From an uncultured Christensenella sp. (GTDB lineage: Bacteria > Bacillota > Clostridia > Christensenellales > Borkfalkiaceae): DNA of 6,922 bases. Positions 1 through 5,913 of this stretch are shown piece by piece. Positions within the stretch are counted from its first letter, which is position 1, and every line of letters begins with the position of its first letter. The notes under the pieces were generated by a model, which was not told the origin of the DNA, did not search any database, and was given only the letters and a program-made list of their open reading frames with translations. The position numbers and the translations under genes were made by a program. Location: positions 302 to 7,223 of the forward strand of contig CAJTJC010000028.1 in assembly GCA_910576655.1 (NCBI GenBank). The letters are read 5' to 3'.

Positions 1-303
1 GGACCCGGTATCGGCAATAGCGAACGTAACGGAAGTATCGCCCTCGGAAATCGATTTTGCGGGTGCGGAAAAGTTGTACACGTCGGCAAGCGCTCCGGAC
101 GCTTTTTTATCGGTCAGGAAATAACCCGCCGCCATATCGACCCATACGCTTTGGAGTCCTGCGGGCAATGTCGTTTGATTCGTTAACGCCGATAATTTTC
201 TTTCGGCTTTTTCGATATTGTAGCTAATCGCTACGGTGTCCGGCTCTGCGGGCGTATACCCGAGCATTTTCAGGCGGTCTTTAACAGCGGCGAGCATTTC
301 CAT
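1..303 (-). CDS. Head-tail connector protein, gp6/gp15-like (3' end beyond window)
   Basis: The first 101 codons are visible and the frame is still open at the left edge. The protein begins MEMLAAVKDRLKMLGY, followed by an amphipathic helical stretch (about residues 25-45, AISYNIEKAERKLSALTN), a loop, a second helix with LPAGLQSVWVDMAAGYFL (about 47-64) and a stretch containing KSISEGDTSVTFA (about 84-96). This helix-LPxGL-helix pattern and the KSISEGDTSV-type segment are typical of small connector proteins that bind under the portal and join head to tail. The start at 303 is chosen because an AGAGGTG ribosome binding site lies 6 bases upstream, overlapping the capsid gene's stop codon; the next Met, at 297, is too far from it. 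Position directly after the major capsid gene supports the role. The family match is from memory of the pattern, so the exact connector class is uncertain. Confidence 0.65.
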   Translation of the reverse strand, partial: MEMLAAVKDRLKMLGYTPAEPDTVAISYNIEKAERKLSALTNQTTLPAGLQSVWVDMAAGYFLTDKKASGALADVYNFSAPAKSISEGDTSVTFAIADTGS

Positions 304-315
304 GACGAGCACCTC

Positions 316-1410
316 TTAGCCCTTCGAGATAATACGGGCAATGGGGATTGCCTTGTGATTGATATACGAGCGGTCGGTCTCTTTCGCTTCGCCGGAGTGG
401 ACGAGCGCCCAGTTCGTACCGTTTTTGAGTTCGGCGTCGGTGGGCGAAAGCGAAGTCTGAGCTTTCTTCTCGTACGAGATACCGAAAGGCGCGATAGCTT
501 TGCGCTGGCGAGTGTAAAGCGTATCTTCACCCCCGTTCTTTTTCGGGTCGCGAGCCATTTCGTAAGGCACCTTCGCGCCGATGTCTTCGAGCGCGATTGC
601 GCCGTCGCCGAGGACGTAGGTCGTGTATTTCGTATAACCCGGAATCGTTACCACGTTTTGACCTTCGCCGGTCGTGGATTCCGCGACTTCTTCGACGGGC
701 AAATCGTCGTCCACAACGACGAGGCGGCCGTTCCACGTATACAGGTCGATGTCGCGCGTTACGCCGTCCTTATCGGTATAGGTAAGGTGTTTGATAAGGT
801 TGAGGTTTTCGAGGTTGGTCGCGACGGCCGAGTGCATAAACACCATGCTGAATTTCTTCTTGTTAGCGCCGCAAGCCTTCTGCATTGCGCTGTTAAGCGT
901 GGTAACTTCCATACAGCCGTCGTCTTTTGCCGTGATGTCGTGCGTGTGCGCATTGACGAATTCGAGGTTTTTCATTCCGGTCATGCTGAATACGCCGGCG
1001 AGAATCGCGAGAATAGTATTCTGGTCGACGCCGGTCCAGTATTCGGCTACCTGCTGGGCGATATTACCCATAAAATCCTCGCCGCCCGTAATGTCGTACG
1101 AGAAATCTTTTTCGGTCCATGCTTTCGCGCGGCCGACTACGACGACGCCCTGCTCGAAGGTTTTCGTCGAGGTCGCGGTGATGTCGGTCTGGCCGTCGTA
1201 GTTCACGGCGTCGCCGTCGACGAGTCCGCGCATAGCGAGTCTTGCGTAAGCGGTGCCGTTCTGCGCCGTAAAGACGCTTTTCAGGTCTGCGTTACCCGTG
1301 AGCGCTTTGGACTTGCGAAGCTCGTTAAGCTTCAAGTTGGGTACGCGCGCTACGAGATACTTAAACGCTTCGGCGTTAAAGCTTTTAGCGTCAAATTTGT
1401 TATTAGGCAT
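316..1410 (-). CDS. Major capsid protein, HK97-fold type
   Basis: A 364-residue protein that should form the icosahedral shell. The segment from about residue 70 to 145 (containing YDGQTDITATSTKTFEQGVV, then GRAKAWTEKDFSYDITGG, then VAEYWTGVDQNTILAILAG and FSMTG) is the conserved block I recognise from major coat proteins of Firmicutes siphophages. The C-terminal part has alternating beta-like stretches and ends ISKG. The length suits a capsid protein without a fused protease. Start at 1410: a GGAGG site (1420-1424 on the plus strand) lies 9 bases upstream. It follows the scaffold gene by 24 bases and is followed by the connector, the usual order for scaffold-dependent capsid assembly. There is no sign of disruption. 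The HK97 fold is inferred from family knowledge, not visible directly. Confidence 0.88.
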   Translation of the reverse strand: MPNNKFDAKSFNAEAFKYLVARVPNLKLNELRKSKALTGNADLKSVFTAQNGTAYARLAMRGLVDGDAVNYDGQTDITATSTKTFEQGVVVVGRAKAWTEKDFSYDITGGEDFMGNIAQQVAEYWTGVDQNTILAILAGVFSMTGMKNLEFVNAHTHDITAKDDGCMEVTTLNSAMQKACGANKKKFSMVFMHSAVATNLENLNLIKHLTYTDKDGVTRDIDLYTWNGRLVVVDDDLPVEEVAESTTGEGQNVVTIPGYTKYTTYVLGDGAIALEDIGAKVPYEMARDPKKNGGEDTLYTRQRKAIAPFGISYEKKAQTSLSPTDAELKNGTNWALVHSGEAKETDRSYINHKAIPIARIISKG

Positions 1411-1434
1411 TGTTTAGTTCCTCCAAATAAATTT

Positions 1435-2037
1435 TTATAATTTTGCGTCTGGATTTTTGGCGAGATAGTCGCACAATTCGTCGTACGACATGTCCTTCGG
1501 CTGCTTCGTCCCGGGAGCCGGGTCGTTGCTACCCTCGCCGGGCTTCAGGCCCTTAAAGGCGGGTTTGCCGCTTTCGGTATCGAAAAGGAATCCGGTCTCG
1601 GTCGCAGCCGTAAGCTTTTGAATCTGCTCCGCGAGTCCCTTAACGGTGCCGTCTTCGGCGAGTTCGGCGTTTTCCAGATTGAGAAGCGCTTTAACCGCTT
1701 TGACATTCTTCGCTTTCGCTCCGACGAGCGCAGCTTCTACCGCGGAATCGACTCTAAGCTTTTTGATTTCCGCAGCGTGCGCTTCCGCGGCGGCTTTATT
1801 GTCCGTCTGCAGCTGCGCGATTTGCGCTTTCAAAGCTTCGGCGTCGCCCGTAGAAGTTTGCAAAGCTTTAAGCTGTTCGTCCCGTGCTTTCACGGTTTCG
1901 GTTAAGCTTTTCTTCTCGGCATTGAGCGTATTAAAATCCGCTCTCGCGACAAATCCCTTGCCGATTTCCTCGGAGACTTTCTTATCGATGTCCTCGGTGT
2001 AAGCGTCTCCCAAAATAGTTTTGAGCCAGTCTAACAT
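1435..2037 (-). CDS. Capsid scaffolding protein, phage minor structural gp20-like
   Basis: A 200-residue scaffold that should occupy the procapsid interior and guide capsid subunit assembly. It begins MLDWLKTILGD, has a long charged heptad-like coiled coil at about residues 35-97, then a conserved-looking block ALVGAKAKNVKAVKALLNLE (about 103-122) leading to GLAEQIQKL and a GFLFDTESGKPAF segment (to about 161), and a Pro/Gly-rich hinge before a small charged C-terminal helix ending NPDAKL. This order matches phage GP20 scaffold proteins. The frame stays open upstream to an ATG at 2094, but I start at 2037: an excellent GGAGGAGGT ribosome binding site lies just upstream, and in the longer version that site would be translated as Gly-Gly-Gly. 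It lies immediately before the capsid gene, as scaffolds usually do. Confidence 0.85.
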   Translation of the reverse strand: MLDWLKTILGDAYTEDIDKKVSEEIGKGFVARADFNTLNAEKKSLTETVKARDEQLKALQTSTGDAEALKAQIAQLQTDNKAAAEAHAAEIKKLRVDSAVEAALVGAKAKNVKAVKALLNLENAELAEDGTVKGLAEQIQKLTAATETGFLFDTESGKPAFKGLKPGEGSNDPAPGTKQPKDMSYDELCDYLAKNPDAKL

Positions 2038-2129
2038 ATTACCTCCTCCGGCTATCCTTTTTATCCGGCCAGTCCCGGTATTGCCGTGCGCCATTTTTTG
2101 TCCGCCGCGCAGGCGGTAAATTTTATATG
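2038..2129 (-). other. Scaffold gene leader, no convincing gene
   Basis: This lies between the second terminator-like hairpin and the scaffold start. It holds a perfect 5-bp GC stem (CCGCC / GGCGG, loop of 5, plus-strand 2102-2116), an in-frame ATG at 2094 with poor ribosome binding context, and the scaffold ribosome binding site. TATAAA occurs at 2122-2127 on the minus strand just after the terminator T-run, but I see no -35 box at a suitable distance and no TGn extension. I cannot name a promoter here, although one or terminator read-through would be needed to express scaffold and capsid. I recognise no known riboswitch. Confidence 0.4.
2041..2049 (-). promoter_or_regulatory. Ribosome binding site deciding the scaffold start
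   Basis: GGAGGAGGT on the minus strand ends 3 bases before the ATG at 2037; its first GGAGG is 7 bases away. It is the best ribosome binding site in the neighbourhood. The alternative ATG at 2094 has only a weak GGCGGA upstream. This selects the 200-residue form of the scaffold. Confidence 0.8.
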
Positions 2130-2150
2130 AAAAAAGCGCCGTAAGCGCTT
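2130..2150 (-). terminator. Intrinsic terminator, minus strand (second of two)
   Basis: On the minus strand a perfect 6-bp stem AAGCGC / GCGCTT with a 5-base loop (TTACG) is followed by a run of six T that begins inside the stem's end. Read on the plus strand there is no T-run after the stem, so it is directional and would stop transcripts coming from the small gene. The stem is short, so efficiency may be partial. Confidence 0.65.
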
Positions 2151-2162
2151 AATTCCGAATTG

Positions 2163-2193
2163 AAAAACGCCTTAGAGTAATTTCTAAGACGTT
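2163..2193 (-). terminator. Intrinsic terminator, minus strand (first of two)
   Basis: On the minus strand AACGTCTTAGA pairs with TCTAAGGCGTT: 11 consecutive pairs if one G-U wobble is allowed, with a 6-base loop (AATTAC). Five T follow or overlap the stem's end. There is no T-run on the plus-strand side. The long stem makes this the stronger of the pair, and it lies only 12 bases upstream (in transcription sense) of the second one. Confidence 0.65.
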
Positions 2194-2260
2194 AAACAGG
2201 TTTATTTTGTTGTACGGTCTCCATATTCAAGCCGTGGAGCTCGTTACGGAGTTTCTTTAT
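2192..2260 (-). other. Open 22-codon stretch, possible gene remnant
   Basis: Read from 2260, the frame encodes IKKLRNELHGLNMETVQQ followed by NKPV and a TAA stop. The composition looks protein-like: charged, helical, low in odd residues. There is an AAGG 6 bases before the first codon, but that codon is ATA, a very rare start. The other possible starts are a TTG at 2230 and an ATG at 2224, without good ribosome binding sites. An in-frame stop lies a few codons upstream. It could be a decayed small gene, a tiny gene with an unusual start, or chance. I do not call it a gene. Confidence 0.2.
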
Positions 2261-2262
2261 AA

Positions 2263-2283
2263 AATACCTTACTTAAAGGCATT
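2263..2283 (-). other. Stem-loop downstream of small gene
   Basis: On the minus strand AATGCCTT pairs with AAGGTATT (8 pairs including one G-U), loop of 5, followed by TTAT. It could be a weak terminator or a transcript-stabilising hairpin. The T-run is too poor to call it a terminator. Confidence 0.4.
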
Positions 2284-2288
2284 GCGTC

Positions 2289-2314
2289 GTACGGGACGAA
2301 TACGAAGCCCGTAC
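2289..2314 (-). other. Stem-loop abutting the stop codon of the small gene
   Basis: GTACGGG pairs perfectly with CCCGTAC around a 12-base loop. The stem starts at the very next base after the TAA stop of the 73-codon gene. There is no T-run, so it is not a standard terminator. A 3' hairpin at this position could protect the short message from exonucleases, but that is inference. Confidence 0.5.
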
Positions 2315-2536
2315 TTAGTCGTAATCGAGGTCGAAAGGAATTTCCCAAACCATTTTTTGTCCTTTCGCCGCAGCCGCCGCTTCGGTAGCCCGCATTTCCT
2401 CGCACATTTTTTTATACTTTCGCTTTTCTTCTTCCGTTGCGGGAGGGTCGAGCCGGTCGAGATTCGCTTCTTTATTGATTGCGCACATATAAATATGCCG
2501 CTCGCGGTTAGCTTCGTTTGTTTTAATCTTTTTCAC
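2315..2536 (-). CDS. Small charged protein, unrecognised; candidate immunity protein for the zeta toxin
   Basis: A 73-residue protein that I do not recognise. It starts MKKIKTNEANRERH, contains a DPP break at about 30-32, then a strongly charged predicted helix (TEEEKRKYKKMCEEMRATEA, about 34-53) running into an alanine run (53-57), and ends with an acidic aromatic tail WEIPFDLDYD. There is no signal peptide or membrane segment, so it should be cytoplasmic. The start is GTG, fixed by a perfect GGAGGT 5 bases upstream. It sits directly after the MuF-zeta toxin gene with its own promoter-like element in front and two terminator-like hairpins behind, unlike any other gene here. By position it could be the antitoxin of the zeta domain, but I see no clear resemblance to epsilon or PezA antitoxins. 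It could equally be an unrelated phage accessory gene. Confidence 0.7.
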   Translation of the reverse strand: MKKIKTNEANRERHIYMCAINKEANLDRLDPPATEEEKRKYKKMCEEMRATEAAAAAKGQKMVWEIPFDLDYD

Positions 2537-2541
2537 GGCGT

Positions 2542-2547
2542 ACCTCC
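2542..2547 (-). promoter_or_regulatory. Ribosome binding site deciding the GTG start
   Basis: GGAGGT on the minus strand, 5 bases before the GTG at 2536. No ATG in the frame is comparably placed (the next Met is residue 17), so this site makes the GTG the convincing start. Confidence 0.8.
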
Positions 2548-2556
2548 TTATAAAGC

Positions 2557-2565
2557 ATTATAACA
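2557..2565 (-). promoter_or_regulatory. Extended -10 promoter for the small gene
   Basis: TGTTATAAT on the minus strand is a perfect extended -10 element (TGn plus consensus TATAAT), in an A/T-rich patch inside the 50-base gap between the toxin gene and the small gene. Transcription would start near 2550, giving a leader of roughly a dozen bases that carries just the GGAGGT site. There is no good -35 box at 16-18 bases (the region reads about TATGCGG), as is often tolerated with extended -10 promoters of the housekeeping sigma factor. Confidence 0.6.
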
Positions 2566-2586
2566 TATTTTTCGACGGTCCGCATA

Positions 2587-4413
2587 CTAATTAAGCCCCT
2601 TTTTCAGGAATTCCTCGAAAAGGTCCTCGTAGCCCGGAATCGGCGTAAGCGGTTGTCCGTTTCCGCCGGTCGCTATCAATATGGCGCCGTCAGTAGTATC
2701 GTACAGCTTTACTATATCGAATTCGGCCGCGATTTCAGGCAGAATCTGCGAGACTTTTTTATGTATGTCCCGTATAGTATCGAGGTTTACGTAGCGACCT
2801 GTCTTTTCCGCTCTCGCAAGCGCTCGGCTGATTGCGACGTCGGTCGGCACCGTGGCGTAAATACCTTCCACCGCCATACCTGCCTTTCGTGCGTCGCGAA
2901 TTTTCTTCATAATCGAGTTTACGCTGCCGTCGCCCGTGCCGTCAAGTACGACGTTAAAGCCATTATCGTTTGCGACGCCGAGCAAACGCTTAGCGAGCGC
3001 CGAGCTTTCTTCATGCGCAAATCCTGCCGCCGACATATCGCCTTGCGCGACCATTTCCTGATATTCGGGAAGCTTTCCCTTTATCGCGTCGGGGTCAATC
3101 GTTACGGAGTTATTCGGTAACGTCGCCGCGCCGGAGTTAATCATGGTACTTTTACCGGAAGCAGGACCGCCGCCCATAACCGTAAACGTAGGCTGCCCGT
3201 CGGCGGGAGTAACGTCCTTAAAGGTTTCGTCGATAATCTGCCTATGAAGTTCCTCGCGCTCGGGTGTAAGCGTTCCGTCCTCGCGGGTATATTTCGCGAG
3301 AGAATCGTCGCCGCGGGAGTCGCCGGTCGGCGTCGTACCGTAATTAGCGATTTTAGGCTTCTGCACTTTCGGCTCGGCGGGATTATCGACGTACTTCTTT
3401 TTCCAAGTCGTATAGTCGATATTCTCGGGGACCTCGTACGTTTTTCCTTTATCGTCTTTCGCCGCTCTGGTGATTAGGTCGTCCATATCTTCGTAATACG
3501 GCGCGGTCGTTCCTCTACACCACGGGTGAAACGGCGGCGCGGTTACGCCGACCTGATATTCGCTCATAGGAAATACTTTACCGTCAAGCTGTCCGCAAAG
3601 CGGGCAAGTTTCTTTGTCGAGCGTTTCCACTATGACGAATTTCTCGACGCCTAAGGAGTCGAAGCAGTCCTTGCGGGCTAAGTTCGCAAAAGCTGCGCTT
3701 TCGGTCATAATCAACCGCCCCGCTTTGCTTTTCGAGACGTTAAACTGATTCGCGATAGCCTTAACCGCTTTATCGGGAGCAGTTCCGCGCATTATCATTT
3801 GCGTAAGCTGCGTATTGACGCTGTTTACGAGCGCTTCTTTATTCGCCCATACCCTATCGCTGAAAGTCTGCGCGTCAGTCGTCCACGGTCTGGCTAACAC
3901 CTTTTTGATTTGCGCGTCCGTTAAGCCGTGAAGCGACCAGCCGACGCCTAAACCCTTTTGAAGCTCGAAAGCCGTACGGTAATAACCGTTTTCGTATAGC
4001 TCCCGTAACGCTTTCGTAAGCGTCTCGGATTGCGCGCCGTGCAGGACTTCGGCTTGATGTTGAAGCTGTAACTTTAAGCTATCGAGCCGCGTTATATGCA
4101 CGCGGGCGGAGGCGTTTTCGAGTTGCTTCGCCCATGTGCCCGTAATAGCGTTATTCTGTCCTTTCGCTATATAGTCGGCAACGGTCCATTTGAATTCTTC
4201 CAGCTCTTTCGAGGACAGCAGCTTCCGCGCTTCCGCAAAAGAAATCCCGTTAGCCGAGGCGAAACGCCGATACCAGACTTTTATTTGCGCGTCGATTTCC
4301 TTTATAGCGCGCTCGTATTGCGCTTCGAGATTCTGTACGTAGCCGTAGCTCTTATCGAGTAAAGCTTCTTCCAGAATCCGCATACGATTTGCCCAGTAAG
4401 CGTTACTCCTCAT
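2587..4413 (-). CDS. MuF-type minor head protein fused to a C-terminal zeta-toxin kinase
   Basis: A 608-residue fusion. The N-terminal part (about 1-182) is helical. A MuF head-morphogenesis domain follows (about 183-305), with RLIMTESAAFANLARKD (233-249) and a likely metal-binding set C270, C273, H296, C299 in CPLC...HPWCRGTT. A polar linker (about 310-380) leads to a zeta-toxin/PezT-like kinase domain (about 385-585): Walker A GGGPASGKST (414-423), IDPDAIK with candidate catalytic aspartates (D440, D442), HEESS (467-471), NVVLDGTGDG (487-496) and an arginine-rich RALARAEKTGRYV lid (530-542). Key residues look intact. Zeta kinases phosphorylate UDP-N-acetylglucosamine and block cell-wall synthesis. 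MuF proteins are minor capsid components, and toxin-tipped forms are known in temperate phages. The gene overlaps the portal by 11 bases; AGGT lies 5 bases before its ATG. Toxin activity and capsid delivery are inference. Confidence 0.88.
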   Translation of the reverse strand: MRSNAYWANRMRILEEALLDKSYGYVQNLEAQYERAIKEIDAQIKVWYRRFASANGISFAEARKLLSSKELEEFKWTVADYIAKGQNNAITGTWAKQLENASARVHITRLDSLKLQLQHQAEVLHGAQSETLTKALRELYENGYYRTAFELQKGLGVGWSLHGLTDAQIKKVLARPWTTDAQTFSDRVWANKEALVNSVNTQLTQMIMRGTAPDKAVKAIANQFNVSKSKAGRLIMTESAAFANLARKDCFDSLGVEKFVIVETLDKETCPLCGQLDGKVFPMSEYQVGVTAPPFHPWCRGTTAPYYEDMDDLITRAAKDDKGKTYEVPENIDYTTWKKKYVDNPAEPKVQKPKIANYGTTPTGDSRGDDSLAKYTREDGTLTPEREELHRQIIDETFKDVTPADGQPTFTVMGGGPASGKSTMINSGAATLPNNSVTIDPDAIKGKLPEYQEMVAQGDMSAAGFAHEESSALAKRLLGVANDNGFNVVLDGTGDGSVNSIMKKIRDARKAGMAVEGIYATVPTDVAISRALARAEKTGRYVNLDTIRDIHKKVSQILPEIAAEFDIVKLYDTTDGAILIATGGNGQPLTPIPGYEDLFEEFLKKGLN

Positions 4414-5899
4414 TTTCTACCTGCCCGTTTCTCTGCTTAGCGGAAGCCTCGAAAGCGGACCGATAAGGGTCGTTTTGCGTTTCTTCCGATTTTTGCGATT
4501 TAACGCGCTCTATTTCCGCCGTGGGGTCCGACACCCAAGGGTGCTGAGATATGATAGTCTCGTCGGAAATTATTCCCGCGGACTTAGAGCAGTTCTCTAT
4601 GGCTTCGGTTTCGTTTATAAGCATATCGCGGTTGAATATAACCTCGATAGGCTCCTCGCCGTACGACTTGCCGCCGGAATTAGCGAGTACCGTATTTACA
4701 AACCAAAGTATGTCCTCGAAAGCGGCTTGCAACTCCGTTTCCATCATGGTAGCGTCCAAGTCTATGTCGCTATACATACTTTGTATGTTCATTTGATTAG
4801 GATTACCGGAAAGCCTGTCGTCTTTCGCGTCGTAGCTCCTGAGGTTTTCTATAAGCGCCTTTTTAAGCAATTCGAGAATCGTTTTATAATTCTCGGAATT
4901 GACGGTTATTTGCAAGCTGTCCACGCCGCCGTCTTTACCTTCTACGGACCGCACTTTAATTGCGCCGTAGGTAGCGAGATTGCGCCGGAATTCCCCGAGG
5001 TCCTGCCCGTCGTAGTTCTTCAATACGAGGACGGTCGTCCGGGTATCTTCTTCCATACCGTTGACGAAGTTCGACTCTAAAAGGTTGATTGCGTCTTGCA
5101 GCGAGCGCCCGCGGCGTATAAGCGGAATCTCTTTTGCGTTATACTTTATAGGAATTAAAGGCAAGCGTTCCCAGTTAAAGCCCTTTTCTTTACCGTCTTT
5201 ACCGACCGCCGTCACATAGCTGCGTTTTGTCGGCGCGTCCGGGTCGGGTATTAGCGTCCCGGATTCAAAGAAATACGTCGTTACGCCGTCGCTCTCGAAA
5301 ACGTCTACCTTCTTTACGACTTTACGCTGCTCGCCGTAATAAATTTCTACGAGATAAAGCCTGAGCGCGACGTCGAGCTCCGTATGCGCGGTATCAAACC
5401 AAAAAGGCAAAATTTCGTAACCGGGGAAATACTTAAAAGCGAGCTTTCCCGTTTTATCGAAATACGGGTAAAGCCATGATATACCGCAATTAAAGCTGTC
5501 CGTACCCGCATTGCGTAGCGTGCGCATAAACTTCTTACCGAGAATTTCGGTAACCGCTTTTGCATACTCCTTATTTTCGCTTTTATAGGTAATAGGCTTA
5601 CCGAGTAAATAGTTAGCCTTCTGGTCGACGTGCTTCGCATACTGATTGTCTACGATTCTATTATTAGGCAGATTGTCGACTTCTTCGAGTTTCCCGTCGG
5701 CACCGATTATCTGGCGCTTACGGCTGAGTATATCGTGCTCGCCCATATAGTACCGGTCGCCTTCCAGCATTTCCTTTCTCGCCGGAGACGTTTCCCAGTC
5801 CGTCAATTCGCGACCGTAAAATTGTAATGTAGTAAGAGGCCTCCCCGCTTTTATTCGCATATTGAGAAGCTCTTGCTCAATAGGTCTTTTGAATAGCAT
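4403..5899 (-). CDS. Portal protein, SPP1 gp6-like
   Basis: A 498-residue portal that should form the dodecameric ring at the head vertex through which DNA is pumped. The length is close to SPP1 gp6. The recognisable signature is at residues 79-105: NNRIVDNQYAKHVDQKANYL followed by LGKPITY. Further matching blocks are the YLYLVEIYYGE-like beta region (about 180-195), a helical stem region with LLESNFVNGMEEDTR (about 280-295), and the NQMNIQSMYSDIDLDA segment (about 375-390). The C-terminus is a charged, probably flexible tail (about 465-498). The ATG at 5899 has AAGGAGTGA upstream, overlapping the terminase stop codon, so the two genes are translationally close. The 3' end overlaps the MuF gene by 11 bases. 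Confidence 0.93.
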   Translation of the reverse strand: MLFKRPIEQELLNMRIKAGRPLTTLQFYGRELTDWETSPARKEMLEGDRYYMGEHDILSRKRQIIGADGKLEEVDNLPNNRIVDNQYAKHVDQKANYLLGKPITYKSENKEYAKAVTEILGKKFMRTLRNAGTDSFNCGISWLYPYFDKTGKLAFKYFPGYEILPFWFDTAHTELDVALRLYLVEIYYGEQRKVVKKVDVFESDGVTTYFFESGTLIPDPDAPTKRSYVTAVGKDGKEKGFNWERLPLIPIKYNAKEIPLIRRGRSLQDAINLLESNFVNGMEEDTRTTVLVLKNYDGQDLGEFRRNLATYGAIKVRSVEGKDGGVDSLQITVNSENYKTILELLKKALIENLRSYDAKDDRLSGNPNQMNIQSMYSDIDLDATMMETELQAAFEDILWFVNTVLANSGGKSYGEEPIEVIFNRDMLINETEAIENCSKSAGIISDETIISQHPWVSDPTAEIERVKSQKSEETQNDPYRSAFEASAKQRNGQVENEE

Positions 5900-5913
5900 T
5901 TGCGAATCACTCC

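Noticed and set aside
470..482. Near-perfect palindrome TCTCGTACGAGA in the capsid gene, and GTCGTACGAC in the scaffold gene (about 1477-1486)
   Set aside because: Both lie inside coding sequence and arise from Tyr with neighbouring Ser, Glu or Asp codons. There is no spacing pattern or context for an operator.
355..1440. Long plus-strand open frame of 361 codons opposite the capsid gene
   Set aside because: It is a shadow of the capsid gene. Its product is unusually rich in Val, Phe and Arg, there is no ribosome binding site, and the minus-strand frame has clear family motifs and a GGAGG.
2038..2094. N-terminal extension of the scaffold from an ATG at 2094
   Set aside because: It would translate the strong GGAGGAGGT site as glycines, and its own ribosome binding context is weak. 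The ATG at 2037 is much better placed.
2102..2116. GC-rich hairpin CCGCC/GGCGG as a terminator
   Set aside because: Only 5 bp, with no T-run after it on either strand that would support termination.
2207..2563. Plus-strand frame of 118 codons across the small gene and the hairpin region
   Set aside because: TTG start without a good ribosome binding site, it runs through the hairpins, and the opposite minus-strand gene has a promoter, a GGAGGT and a proper start.
4475..5080. Plus-strand frame of 201 codons opposite the portal gene
   Set aside because: Mirror frame of a well-supported portal gene, with no start signals or recognisable motifs.
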